A stretch of 64,000 nucleotides of DNA from Cerrena zonata (taxonomy: Eukaryota; Basidiomycota; Agaricomycetes; Polyporales; Cerrenaceae). Location of the stretch: the NCBI GenBank assembly GCA_038087015.1, contig JASBNA010000059.1:208114-272113 (forward strand), given 5' to 3'. A program made the position numbers and the translations under genes. Shown in pieces: positions 37,777-48,100 of this stretch (its first letter is position 1; every line of letters begins with the position of its first letter). Below the pieces are notes generated by a model. The model saw nothing but the letters and a program-made list of their open reading frames with translations. It did not search any database and was not told the origin of the DNA.

Positions 37777-38199
37777 TATAGCTCTAGATTTCAGAGTCAA
37801 TGTGACTTAGTGATATTAGAAATGATAGGAGATTTGAATGCAGATAGAGGTAAGTAGGAGGTACTAGAATAGTCACTAGGACATTTCACTAAAATTTAGA
37901 GTTGTCAACTAAATAAACTCTAGAAGACAAGTGAAGGGGTTTAAGAGTTCTAAGACAGTAAGCTAAACTGAAGTTAAGTTGAAGGAGTAAGAAATCACAT
38001 AGAGGTTGGAGATATGAGGATGAATCAAAGTTGAGTTTCATACTAGAAAAATACAACAAGCAAGATAAGTATTGATACTATGAGACTTCTATAAGGAATA
38101 GAGGAGTTAGAAAAATATAAAGAGGTCAATGTGTAAATGACATAATGAGATTAGGGTAAGATCAGAGGTATAGGAATGCATGAGAAGATACAGGAGAAA

Positions 38200-39158
38200 T
38201 GTCACGGTCCGTCTTGGAGCGACGCGGAGGTCGCTTGGAGGAGAGAGCGAGGGAAGGGTAGGGATACGAGTCGGCGACGGGTCGGCGACTCGGGACCTGT
38301 AACGTAGATAGTCAAATACGAATGGGCTTGGCTTCAACTTATGTGTTGCGCCCTTCTAGGATACAGCCCTGGATTTCAGAGACAGTGCAAGTCGGAGACG
38401 TAGGGGAAGTAGGAAACCTAAGATGCAGACGGAGGTAAGTAGGAACACCGGAATAGTCACTAGGACGTTTCGCCGGATTACAGAGTGTCAACTAGGAAGT
38501 CCTAGAAGACGAGTAAAGAAAGAGATGTTAAGACGGTGGACTAAACCGAAGTCAAGTCCTAGTCGGAGGAGTAGGGAATCACACGGAGATCGGAGGTATG
38601 AGGACGAATCAAAGTCGAGTTTCGTACTAAGGAAATACAGCGAGTGAGACGAGTATTTATACTACGAGACTCCTACAAGGAATAGAGGACTTAGAGAAAA
38701 TACGAAGGGGAGTGATGTGCGAATGGTGTGATAGGGATAGGGTCGGAGTCATAGGACATGTGGAAAGGTACGGGAGGAAAGAATACGAGGTAATTAAACA
38801 AGAGATAAATGAGAAAGATATTACGGGGCTGATGATCGGAGGCCTATCAGCGATGTCGGGAAGGGAAGATGTGTGGTAAGGAACTATCTAAAAGAATCAG
38901 CTACGATAAGAGACCATGGATCAGATAAAGGCAAAAGGGTAAAAGGATATCAAAGATAAAGCGGAGGGCGAGTCGGAGAGTCGGGGGTAAATAGAATAAA
39001 CGGAAGATGGGAGTGTACGAATGTGGACAGATGAAATGACTGTGGAAAGAGCATGTAGGATACGGAAGTATCGGGCCGAATCGGAAACTGACTAGTGTGG
39101 ATTGGGTTTAGTAGGGATTAGGTACGTCACGTGATAGGGTTCTAGCATGGTTCTGACA
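38200..39158 (-). mobile_element. young solo LTR, family A (copy A4)
   Basis: 959 bp starting tgtcacggtcc and ending ggttctgaca, flanked by a perfect AGAAA duplication (38195-38199, 39159-39163). CpG is abundant, unlike everything around it, so it is the youngest of the four copies and gives the family consensus. On the minus strand it carries a TATA box (gtagtataaatactcg). It lies inside LTR A3 of its own family, in the same orientation. Confidence 0.88.
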
Positions 39159-39224
39159 AGAAAGAAATAAGTAGTACCAAATTAAGAGACAAATAAGACA
39201 GATATTGTGAGAGATGATAATTAT

Positions 39225-39642
39225 TGTTACAATGAATGTTATTTTTTCATTGCCATATCTCATTCCTCTTCATTCTACCTGTACTATGACATCATTTCCT
39301 TCTGGACTCATCATCTATCTACACCTCATGGATGCTTTAGCACTCACATGATATAGCACATGTTACGCTCTCACTCTATTGTCCTCTGATGTGCCCCATG
39401 ACTTTGTATCTTGTACCATGACTCACTCATCAGTCACATGACTCATTTCTCATTCTCATATGACTCATGCTATTTATCTGATTGGCTAGGAAGGGGGACC
39501 TCCTCTAACTATATATACCCTGTACATATCATAGTAAGTTCCTTAACCTGACCTAGGCGCATCTGCCCTAACTAGAACCAGAACCTCAGACTTGAACTAC
39601 TCGAACCCAAAACCAGAACGACTTAGGGCTTTGCCCATTTCA
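39225..39642 (+). mobile_element. 418-bp solo LTR, family C
   Basis: It starts tgttacaatgaatg and ends gcccatttca, with a perfect ATTAT duplication at 39220-39224 and 39643-39647. An internal TATA box (actatatataccctg) supports an LTR with promoter. A3 continues in register after it. Intermediate CpG content suggests an age between A3 and A4. Confidence 0.75.
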
Positions 39643-41430
39643 ATTATAAACTAATTGGTAATATTGGGGAGAAAAGATGTGTGATAAGGAACTATCTAGA
39701 GATATTAGCTATGATAAAAGACTATGAATCAGATAAAGGCAAAAGAATAAAATAAAAATCAAATTGAAAAATTAGGAATGAACAATATAAATAATGATGA
39801 AAGCATACAAATAAAGCTAGGCTAAATAACTGTGGAAAAGATAAAGATAGTTTGCTGATACATAGGATTCTTGGCTAGATTGGAGATCTTGCATGAATAA
39901 TTAGATTTAGTAGGGACTAGGCATATTATGTGATGAGATTCTAGCATAGTTCTGATACTAGGTCAGTCCAAAAAGATCATTGCCTCTGATTTTCTTGCTG
40001 CAGAAATCTATATGGTAGACCCTTTATCTATGAGTAGATTACTAGATGTTTCTTTAAAAACAGTCTGTTATCAAGCTTTAGAAGTGGGGCTAGTTAAGTC
40101 TGGTAATCTGATCTATGTTGACTATATTAGTGAGGACAGACAGTATACATAGGTCTATATCTCATCTACTGAGCCTTAGAGCAACCTCTCTGATAAACAA
40201 CTTGATGATATTATGAGACAGCTGCTAAATATCTTTCCTTCATTTAGATAGATGGAGGATAATTAATAGATATTTTTTATCCTAAAGTTACAATGTTTCT
40301 CAATTGAGACTTAAAGCCTGCTATAAACATATCTATGGACTATCTACCACTGCTTTTAGATAGTGTTGTATTTATTACCAAGCATATAAGGCTACTGGGT
40401 ATAATTTCCTTTGGAACTATAATAGGTAGCATGATAAATATTGATGTTTATAATTAGATAAGCAAAGTATGACCCTTAATTGTAGATCTCATTTATTAGA
40501 AGATTGTTGTCCATGGATTTATAAATAGTCTCTCACAACTGATTGTCAGTATTTGAGCTTATAAAAATAACAAGGCAGAGAGTATAAACAGGCTATTTGT
40601 GAATATTACAGATAAGCATAGATATCTTTGTAGGTTGAGAGATAATTATAGTGTAGAGAATGTTATAGTAGCAAACTGTAGTGTTTATATTTGGAAAAGG
40701 TAAGTAACAATAACAACTACTGATATATTAACTTGATTGGTAGTTATTTAGAAGTATTTATAACATTTAAATTAAATAACTATGAGTTGATTTTATAAGA
40801 GAAATAGGTAGAGAGCAAAAGATACTTTTTGACAATCTTAAATCTACTGCAAGATATAACATAGATAGTGATAAGTATCTCTGGCTTACTCACTATTTGT
40901 TTCTCAAGGAACTTAACACTGACATTCTAATATGGGCAAAGGTTTGAAACAATCATAAAATTACAATATTAGATATTGATTTAAAGAGTCCCAAAGAGCT
41001 TAAGCTGTGGAGCATTATGTTGTATGATATCTAAGGCATTACTAATTTTATCCCCAAGGATAAGCTTTTAAGATATAATATTGATTAGAATAATCATAAC
41101 AATCCAGCTTTGGCATCTTACCATAATCATTTCAATCTCTCCAACACTTAGAGTAATGATCCACTAGTTACTCAGAGGTCAAAAACATACACTGTTGTTA
41201 AAGTTCTGGAGCCAAATTACCCTCTTCAGATAACCAAGCTTGCCAGTCTTATGGCATACTTGCAAAGCTTAGAAGAGATATTTCACAATTCAAAGTTGAG
41301 ATAGGTTCTGACACTAGAGAGGTTACTTTGTTTATAAAACATTTCTTCACATCTCCCGGATTTTAATGCATCGTTGATTTGTGGACATCCTACTATTATT
41401 TCGGGAAACCTCTGCACAACAAGCATATAT

Positions 41431-41592
41431 AGTACTAACGTTTCTACTTTAAAAAGACATCATAATCGGGTGTTACACCGACTCCATCATTTTATTTCAT
41501 TCCGCTTTCCCCAGTACTAACGTTTTTACTTTAAAAGAGGTCATTATCGGGTGCGACACCGACTCATTCTTTTATTTCACCCCGCTTTCCCC
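41431..41592. repeat. tandem duplication of about 81 bp
   Basis: Two units (41431-41512 and 41513-41592) each run from agtactaacgttt through tcgggtg-tacaccgact to ccgctttcccc. They differ by a few substitutions and a 2-bp length change. CpG is kept, so this piece is not part of the old decayed block. Confidence 0.8.
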
Positions 41593-41654
41593 AGAAGTAA
41601 GCTGCAGGTTACTCATAAACAATAAATGTTTTTCCACACCTCGAGAGGCCGTAC

Positions 41655-42041
41655 TCAACTATGTTTACTTTCTGCCCACTTGCCCTCCTTCATGTAGTGG
41701 GAAAAACATGCCGGACGAGCGCCAAACACCGTGTTCACAGTAGGGTGTAATTTTCCCAAATTTAAGAGCGCTTTGTTAATAGAGGGCTGTCCAAACGACG
41801 TTTTTGCTTCCACAGCATCCTCACGAACATCCCGAGCCCTGGCAAAGGTTGGAATGGCGATGGGGAACCGTTTCTGAGGTCCCAGAACGATTCCCAACAT
41901 CTCCCGAGCATTGAGGCTTCCGCAATTGAGCCAACTTTTTTCCACTTTCGACTTAGTGAAATTCAGCTCATGGGCGGCTGACACAATCACTTCTGGCCCA
42001 TTCCCGGTACTTTGTAGGCTTGCTCTCACTTGTAACGGCAT
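41655..42041 (-). other. unassigned 128-codon open frame containing a dispersed repeat
   Basis: The minus-strand frame has normal CpG, no known domain, signal peptide or membrane segment. It contains FGQPSINKALLNLGKLHPTV (about 41,812-41,735). The same words recur in translation in the diverged copy at 43,405-43,580 (FGQLSINKGLLNLGKLHPTV). That could mean selection on a protein or simply a repeated sequence. I cannot tell whether it is expressed. Confidence 0.35.
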
Positions 42042-42109
42042 GTTGGATCATCACTGGAGTGTGTCTCATCTAGGTTTGAACATTTCTGACCTTTGAAACA
42101 AAAAAATTC

Positions 42110-42830
42110 CGGTAGTGGGAGGGGTTGATAGTACACTTAAAAAAATGAAACTGGCTCTTCTGTCAGCTTTATGCAAGTCCTTTGGAGGCTGACTTGAATC
42201 AAATGAAGCTGGCTACAAGTAATATGGGGGTTGACTCTAAAATATGAGGCTGACCTCTAGAAAATGAGGTTGACTGTGGAAAATCAGGGCTGACCTCAAT
42301 AAATGGAGGCTGACTATGTTCTCATATGGGTGATTGTGGGTGACTATGTTTTCAATGTGGGGTGAGTCTTTCAATGAGGCTGACTTCTATAAAATATGAG
42401 TTACTGTTGCAATGAGATTGACTTCTCTAAGTTGTGGCTGATTGTTTAAATGAGGGCTAACTTCTATAAAATATGGCTAACTATGGTTTACATATGGATA
42501 ACTGTATGACTCTGTAGGTGACTGATTGAGTGAGGCTGACATTGGTCAGTATGGAAGTACACATGATAAGACTGACACTCAGTCTGGTTCAAAATATGGC
42601 TGACAGAAAAGTTAATCTTAAATTAAAGTCATTCTGGACTGAATTGAGATAAGGCAGGTATGGTCAATATATTCTGGATGGGGTTGATAAACAACTTGGT
42701 CAACTGACAATGAGGCTGGAAAGGCTAGCATGGAGTAGGTTGAGATGTCAGCTATGGCCATTCTAGCATAAGGCTGACATAGAGTTGGTCTGAGATTAAA
42801 TCAGACATGTCAACCTCCAAATAAAATAAC
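42110..42830. repeat. degenerate GGCTGAC-rich repeat tract
   Basis: The motif aatgaggctgactt and variants (ggctgacctc, ggctgactat, ggctaactat, ggctgacat) recurs every 15-40 bases over about 700 bp. The spacing is too irregular for a fresh minisatellite. CpG is absent. There is no coding frame. Confidence 0.6.
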
Positions 42831-43404
42831 AGTTCAAATCAACATAGATGGAACTGATTGTTCATGTACCTATAGCCCTGCCCTAAACTCATACAAATAC
42901 TTTGTTTAGTGAAACACCTGTGCTTTAGTTCTCTTACAAAAAAACATGTCTTCAATCTTACAATTGATTTTTTTGTTCAAAAAAATATTATCTTCACATA
43001 TACTCTATATACATAACATATACAATCTATAGTATCATACTAGTAAACCCCTTTCTTCCTCTTTTCCTTCTCCTGCCCTGCCCTTAACTATCCACCTCTC
43101 TATCCCTTTTCCTCTCTCTTCCCCATCCCCACTGAAGGGGATAGAGAAGGGAGAGGCCTCAGGGGAGGCTTCCCATTCCCCTCATTTAACAGCAGGACCT
43201 AAGCTGGTGGAACCTGCTGCTTTATGGGAATAGGCATAACTCAGAGGGGTGAGTCATGCCTGAGTATCCAAAGTTGAAATCAGAAAACAAAGAAACTCAC
43301 TTATATTCATTTATTATAAACCTATGAATATAAATGAGACTCAGAGAACAAGCTTTCTATATTTCACTTTGTGCCCTCTCCCATAAGGTAAGAAAGGTAT
43401 ACAG
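42831..43404. other. spacer with a polypyrimidine tract and imperfect hairpin
   Basis: A C/T-rich run (about 43,050-43,130) is followed by a purine-rich run (about 43,133-43,160). Parts are mirrored, for example tctatccctttt with aaggggataga, allowing an imperfect hairpin. I see no gene. Confidence 0.4.
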
Positions 43405-43580
43405 AGTGGGCGCCAAATACCGTGTTCACAGTAGGGTGTAATTTTCCCAGATTTAAGAGCCCTTTGTTAATAGAGAGCTGTCCAAACGGCTTTTTTGCTT
43501 TTTTGACTAGATTCTTGCCAAGAAATCCTCCCAAAACTTTGCTGAGGCTATGGGGAACCTAATTGAAGCTAACCCATGCA
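43405..43580. repeat. second copy of the 41.7-41.9 kb sequence
   Basis: Bases 43,407-43,501 match 41,718-41,812 closely (gcgccaaa-accgtgttcaca ... ctgtccaaacg), and weaker similarity continues rightward (ggttccccat in minus orientation). The two copies lie about 1.7 kb apart in the same orientation. Confidence 0.7.
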
Positions 43581-43650
43581 GAACGGATGCATTTACTTGA
43601 CTTGAGGAAGCAATATCTCCTTTGCAATTTCCGCCAAAAGACTTAGAAAA

Positions 43651-43706
43651 AAACCACAGCACCCAGGATTCCCGCGTGGTCCCCCACCGTGGTACTAACT
43701 AGGCGG
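43651..43706 (-). rRNA. 5S rRNA gene, 3' half only (truncated)
   Basis: Read on the minus strand from 43706, the sequence begins ccgcctagttagtaccacgg, continues through ggtgggggaccacgcgg and ends tcctgggtgctgtgg followed by a T run (down to 43645), which would serve as the Pol III terminator. This is the 3' half of a fungal 5S rRNA of about 118 nt. The gypsy element starts at the next base. The 5' half (internal promoter A box and intermediate element) is not found after the element at 58,939, so the gene is a fragment. The match is from memory of basidiomycete 5S sequences but is long and nearly complete over this half. Confidence 0.8.
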
Positions 43707-45082
43707 TGTCATGCGTAGAAACTGTTTCACCAGTTTTACTACACATTTGACATGGATTCATACATTCTTGTTAGCATGCAACATGCTCTACAACATAGGA
43801 TTGTAAGACTTACCCTCTTATGATTTATGGTATAGGCATTTGTATACTACCTTGCCCCTCTATTCCCTGATCCTAGGACTGTTAATGCCTAACATGCACT
43901 GTATTGATCATCGCTTAGTGATACATGCCCATATTACTAATCCACACTGGTAACTGCTAGCAGCAACAAAGCGGATTGGTAATGAAAGTGCATTATTAAG
44001 CCTCTGATTGATAATCAGTGAGGCTACAACACCCTTGGTCCCTCAAGACTTGCCTTACAAAGCACCTACAATACTCTCGGCGCAGCTTATTAAGCTCCCC
44101 AAGTGGCTTACAAAGCATTGGTATGGATTATGAATCATCTCTAATCCTCCCTCAAGCCTACCAATCTGCTTACTAATCCCACTCAACTACTTGTTAAGCG
44201 CTTAGCAAGCCTCAATCCTATTGGTCCACAAGACAACCCACTTACAAACACCCCTCAAGATCGATTACGAAGGATTCCCTGGCCTAGGAAGGATTGGTAA
44301 TCTGTAGGAAGTTGGTTGAGAGTGGAGCAATATGATTGGTCAAGTAGATAGTTGCACAGCCACTGCTGCAACAGTATATAAGGAGTCCCAATCTCTGAGT
44401 AGAGAGCATCGATTTTATCATCGGTCACAGTATCGATTTTACATCGGTCGGGTCGACCCCCAGGTCACAGATCGTTTCACGTCCTATATCTGCTACAGTC
44501 TACACGAGACTTGCACAGATCCCCCCCCCCAGAACACTGCTTACTCTGACGTCGTTGCTAGTATCTCTGAATCCTACGATTGTGATTCAGGATACGTCTC
44601 TATCTCTCTGATTCCTTATCTGCAGTTGCTAAGCAAACGGCTTAGTATTGTAGATCCCAGTCCAGAATTCACCTATCTTCTTTTATTTCCAGACTTTGTT
44701 CAACTCGAGGTTGAACCTTTGTGTGCTACTGCTTTTGTGTAGTCCCCGCAAGACTACACTTAGTGCTGTTTCATCACCCATCCACATCCACATCCACATC
44801 TCTATCTTAGGAACTTCCATTCCTAAGATCAACTTGGTTGTTTGTATTGTACTTTGAACCTCAAACGTACTTTCTTACTTCCTTTACTCCTCCCTCTTTG
44901 GCACTTTGTCATTGAACAAGGTACCTTTGATCAGTTACATTCTCCCCACACCCGAACGACAAGGGATATCCGGTATAAAGACTTACCCGAGACTCTCTTG
45001 AATCGTATCTTGGCTTTTAGTGTTGCAGTCTATTGATTGTAAATCCCCACACTAATTAGCCTTTATCTGATTACGACCGACA
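43707..45082 (+). repeat. 5' LTR of the gypsy element
   Basis: 1,376 bp from tgtcatgcgtagaaac to acgaccgaca. It contains the promoter region (TATA at 44375), a short tcacagtatcgatttta repeat at 44407-44449, a C run at about 44,521 and a three-fold atccac repeat near 44,780-44,800. Open frames inside it (for example 44332-44742) recur in the 3' LTR and carry no known domain. Confidence 0.93.
44375..44381 (+). promoter_or_regulatory. TATA box of the 5' LTR
   Basis: tatataa lies about 700 bases before the LTR end, in the context gcaacagtatataaggagtc. The same site is at 58173-58179 in the 3' LTR. It is the best candidate for the start of the genomic transcript; the actual start site is not visible. 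Confidence 0.6.
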
Positions 45083-45086
45083 TCAG

Positions 45087-45104
45087 TGGAGCCCACCGCG
45101 AGGG
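45087..45104 (+). promoter_or_regulatory. candidate primer binding site
   Basis: tggagcccaccgcgagg begins four bases after the 5' LTR and has the TGG expected to pair with the CCA end of a tRNA primer. I could not match it to a particular tRNA, so the assignment rests on position. Confidence 0.5.
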
Positions 45105-45144
45105 GTGGAGTGTATACTGAATACTTGGTCTGTATCCCAGTCTC

Positions 45145-48100
45145 ATGACAGTGCCTGAAGAGGAGGTACCATCATCTACTGGAACCAGTCTTACGTTTTC
45201 GGTCTCAAGTCTATCCAACGATACGAATCTCTCAAATCACACGAATCCATCTCTACCACATTCTCCACCTATCCACACACCTCCCCCAATTCCAGCTCTA
45301 CCCACAATGGCAGCCTTTAACCGAGGAGCCATTCACTTCCCCTTGCCAGGTTCAAGACCAGCTCCTAGGACCTTCAAGGGAAAGTACAACGACATCAAGC
45401 CCTTTATCGATCATTACGAACGTTTATGTGCACAATTCTATGTCACAAACCACCGTGAACGACTCGATAACATTGGCCAATACTGTACCCGTTCTACTCG
45501 CGAATTCATGGAAGCTCTTGATAGCTTTCGTGAAGGAGATTGGGATCAATTTGTCCTAGATCTTCTTGAATACTATGATGCCGAACGAGACGAGAAACGC
45601 TATACATGGCGAGACCTCGAAGCATATGCAAAGAAGCATGGTCGTACCCTCCAAAAAGTTAATTTGGCTTACTGGAAAATATACAGCCGGGGATTTATCC
45701 GCATTGGCGGATGGCTTAGTTACCGTAATAAAATCTCCGACCGTGAGCAAGCCTTATACTTTTGGAAAGGTATTCCCAGGTCTTTTAGGCAAAAGCTAGA
45801 GTCTCGACTTATTGCGACTCATCCAGATCATGACATGGAAGAGCCTTTTGATATTGAAGATATCCAAAGAGCAGCCAAGTCATTGTTAAAGCGAAACCGT
45901 TTTGACTCTGACAAGTTATGGTCTGATGAGGAACCAGCTGATGACAGTGATGTTGACTCTGGTTCTGATTCATCTTCAGACAGCAACACAGATTCAGAAG
46001 ACTCTGATTCAGACTTTTCCCCCAAGACCAAGATCAAGAAGAAGACCACTCGATTTCGCAAGTCAAGCCAATCTTCCAAGAAGAGTACGAAGAAAGCTCA
46101 GAATGACAACAAGATAGCACCTTCCACTCAGCACCCTGCATCTCGTCTTGGAAACAAGAAGAATGACCAGGAGGTGGAAGAGATCATTGGAAAGCTCAAT
46201 CGTATGTCTCTTGAAGATCCTGCATATGCTATCAATTACTTTCGAGCCTACCAGTTGAATCCGATCATTGCAGACATTGTTCGTAAGCCTATCGAACGTG
46301 TGCGAACTCCTAGACCACCCTCTCGTTTTATCCCACCTGGATCAGAACAAGGAGGCAGACCCAACCCAGGGCCTACTGGAGCTAATGCCTATCAACAAGG
46401 TCCAGGCTTTGGACTAAGACATTGCTTCGGATGTGGTGCTGATGGTCATACCATGGCATACTGCTCAGCTATAAATGATCTAGTGAAACAAGGCATCATC
46501 AAACGTGATGGCTTTGGTAAACTTGTCATGGCTGATGGTTCTAGGATTTATAGAATGCATGATGAAAGCTTTGCTGCCGCAGTCAAGCGTACTCTCCCTG
46601 TCCAAACCAACTTTATTACTACTCAGAACTTTCACAATCAAGAGCACCTTCTTGATCCCTATGAATGTGACTTCTTGAGTGGTAATGAGAGTGACACTGG
46701 GAATGAGGAAATCTATATAGCCACTCGATCCCAATACAACAAGGACAAGCGAAAGGATTATCAAGGAGTCTTTCCTCCTGCTAGAAAGCAGCATGAGACT
46801 AAACACCCTCGATTTTCCCCTGCTGATTCTAGTCGAAAAGAGAATATTCCTATCACTTCCACTCGTCCAACTACCAGACAAGCACCTCATGTTGGATTAC
46901 CACCACTTGAGAAAGATGGACCACCTCCAAAGCCGAAACATCCTATCACAGTAGACCCACCTAGGTTTGACCCAAATGATAGTGATGCTTTCATGGAAGA
47001 TGAAGCTATTTCTCCCAAGACTTCAATCTCTGCGAAGACCCTGCGTAACGATAATGAAGACTCTCGAACCATCATCAAGCGTATTCCTCGTAAATCTGAA
47101 GTTCAATCCCAAGTCGATCAGATGAATGTCTTAGGCAGAATCCTCAGCCAACCAGTCACGTTAGCTGTAGGAGAAGTCTTTGGTATCTCCAAAGAGCTCA
47201 CTCATCACTTACAAGATGTGCTCAAGCCAAAGACTCAAGCCTCTGGACCCCCATCTAATCCCAAAGCTTCTACGACACCTCTGGCCAAAGTCAACAACAT
47301 TGCCGATGATCCATTCGTAGCAACAACATTTGTATCCAAGTCTAGAGGTACACTTATTAAGCTACGTATGGAGTGCGATGGGACACCAGTTCAAGCTATC
47401 ATTGACACTGGCTCCCAACTCAACATTGCACACAAGCGAATCTGGAAGTCAGTACTTGGAAGACCTATTGATATGCACAAAGTTGTTAGCATGAGTGATG
47501 CTAATGGTGGCGAAAGCATGTTAAAAGGATTAGTAGCCAACATACCTTTGACTTGCGGAGGTGTTATGACCCACGCAAATGTCTATGTTGGTGACCAAGT
47601 ACCCTTCGATTTGTTGCTCGGACGACCCTGGCAAAGAGGTAACTTTGTTTCGATTGATGAACGAAGCGACGGAACTTACCTGCTCTTCAAGGACAAGAAC
47701 CTAGATGTCCGTCATGAGGTTCTAGTCACTCCTGACAATACTCTATCATTAGTGGACAACGAGACCGCTGAGTTCATTGACCGAACTCACCGAGTCCATC
47801 CACAAGTTAACCATATCCACACCGGAAATGTGTTAGCGCCCAACGTTGACGAGAGTACCGGTAATAACGAACGTACCGAGGAGACCGAAGACACAGCTAC
47901 GGCAGATGAAGACACCGAGCCCGAGAGTTCACAACCCGAGAATGAACCGATCGTATTACGCAAGCAAGGACTCAAACGCACCGCGGCAATGGCCGACATC
48001 AGTCACGAGGTTGCACGTGCTTCGAAGTCAGCAGCCAGATTGGGAAGGTCAATATATAAACATATTTCATTGAATAAACATACGGCCACGGTCGATTTGG

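Larger units (their letters stand above)
37236..39957 (-). mobile_element. old solo LTR, family A (copy A3)
   Basis: It runs from tattacagttt (decayed tgtcacggtcc) to agttctgata (decayed ttctgaca), flanked by ccagg (37231-37235) and ctagg (39958-39962), a 5-bp duplication with one C-to-T change. Its body is interrupted by a MITE (37411-37776), the young copy A4 (38200-39158) and LTR C (39225-39642), and resumes in register after each. Nearly every CpG of the young copy is TpG or CpA here. Confidence 0.8.
37095..41305 (+). pseudogene. integrase-core pseudogene split by nested LTRs
   Basis: Upstream of the LTR (37,095-37,235) the frame reads NLPDCPLINPVTLVYTAKPG. Immediately after it (39,963) the frame continues with KKIIASDFLAAEIYMVDPLS, LSDKQLDDIMRQ (about 40,190), a helix-turn-helix-like stretch, ESKRYFLTILNLL, DKYLWLTHYLFLKELN (about 40,875), NHKITILDIDLKSPKELKLW and a C-terminus near 41,305 (LASLMAYLQSLEEIFHNS). 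The two parts join once the LTR and one 5-bp duplication are removed, so this is a single gene of the same broad family as 30,440-32,556. The central DDE part is heavily eroded. Stops are frequent. Confidence 0.6.

Noticed and set aside
42407..42600. CRISPR-like array in the GGCTGAC-rich tract
   Set aside because: Repeats are degenerate and spacing irregular, and the genome is fungal.
41341..43706. A full rDNA intergenic spacer
   Set aside because: Only half a 5S gene is seen and no 18S or 28S sequence; the local duplications are not enough.
44332..44742. 136-codon frame in the 5' LTR (and the 93-codon version in the 3' LTR)
   Set aside because: It crosses the promoter and the tandem array, differs between LTRs by array length and has no domain; it is chance coding in LTR DNA.
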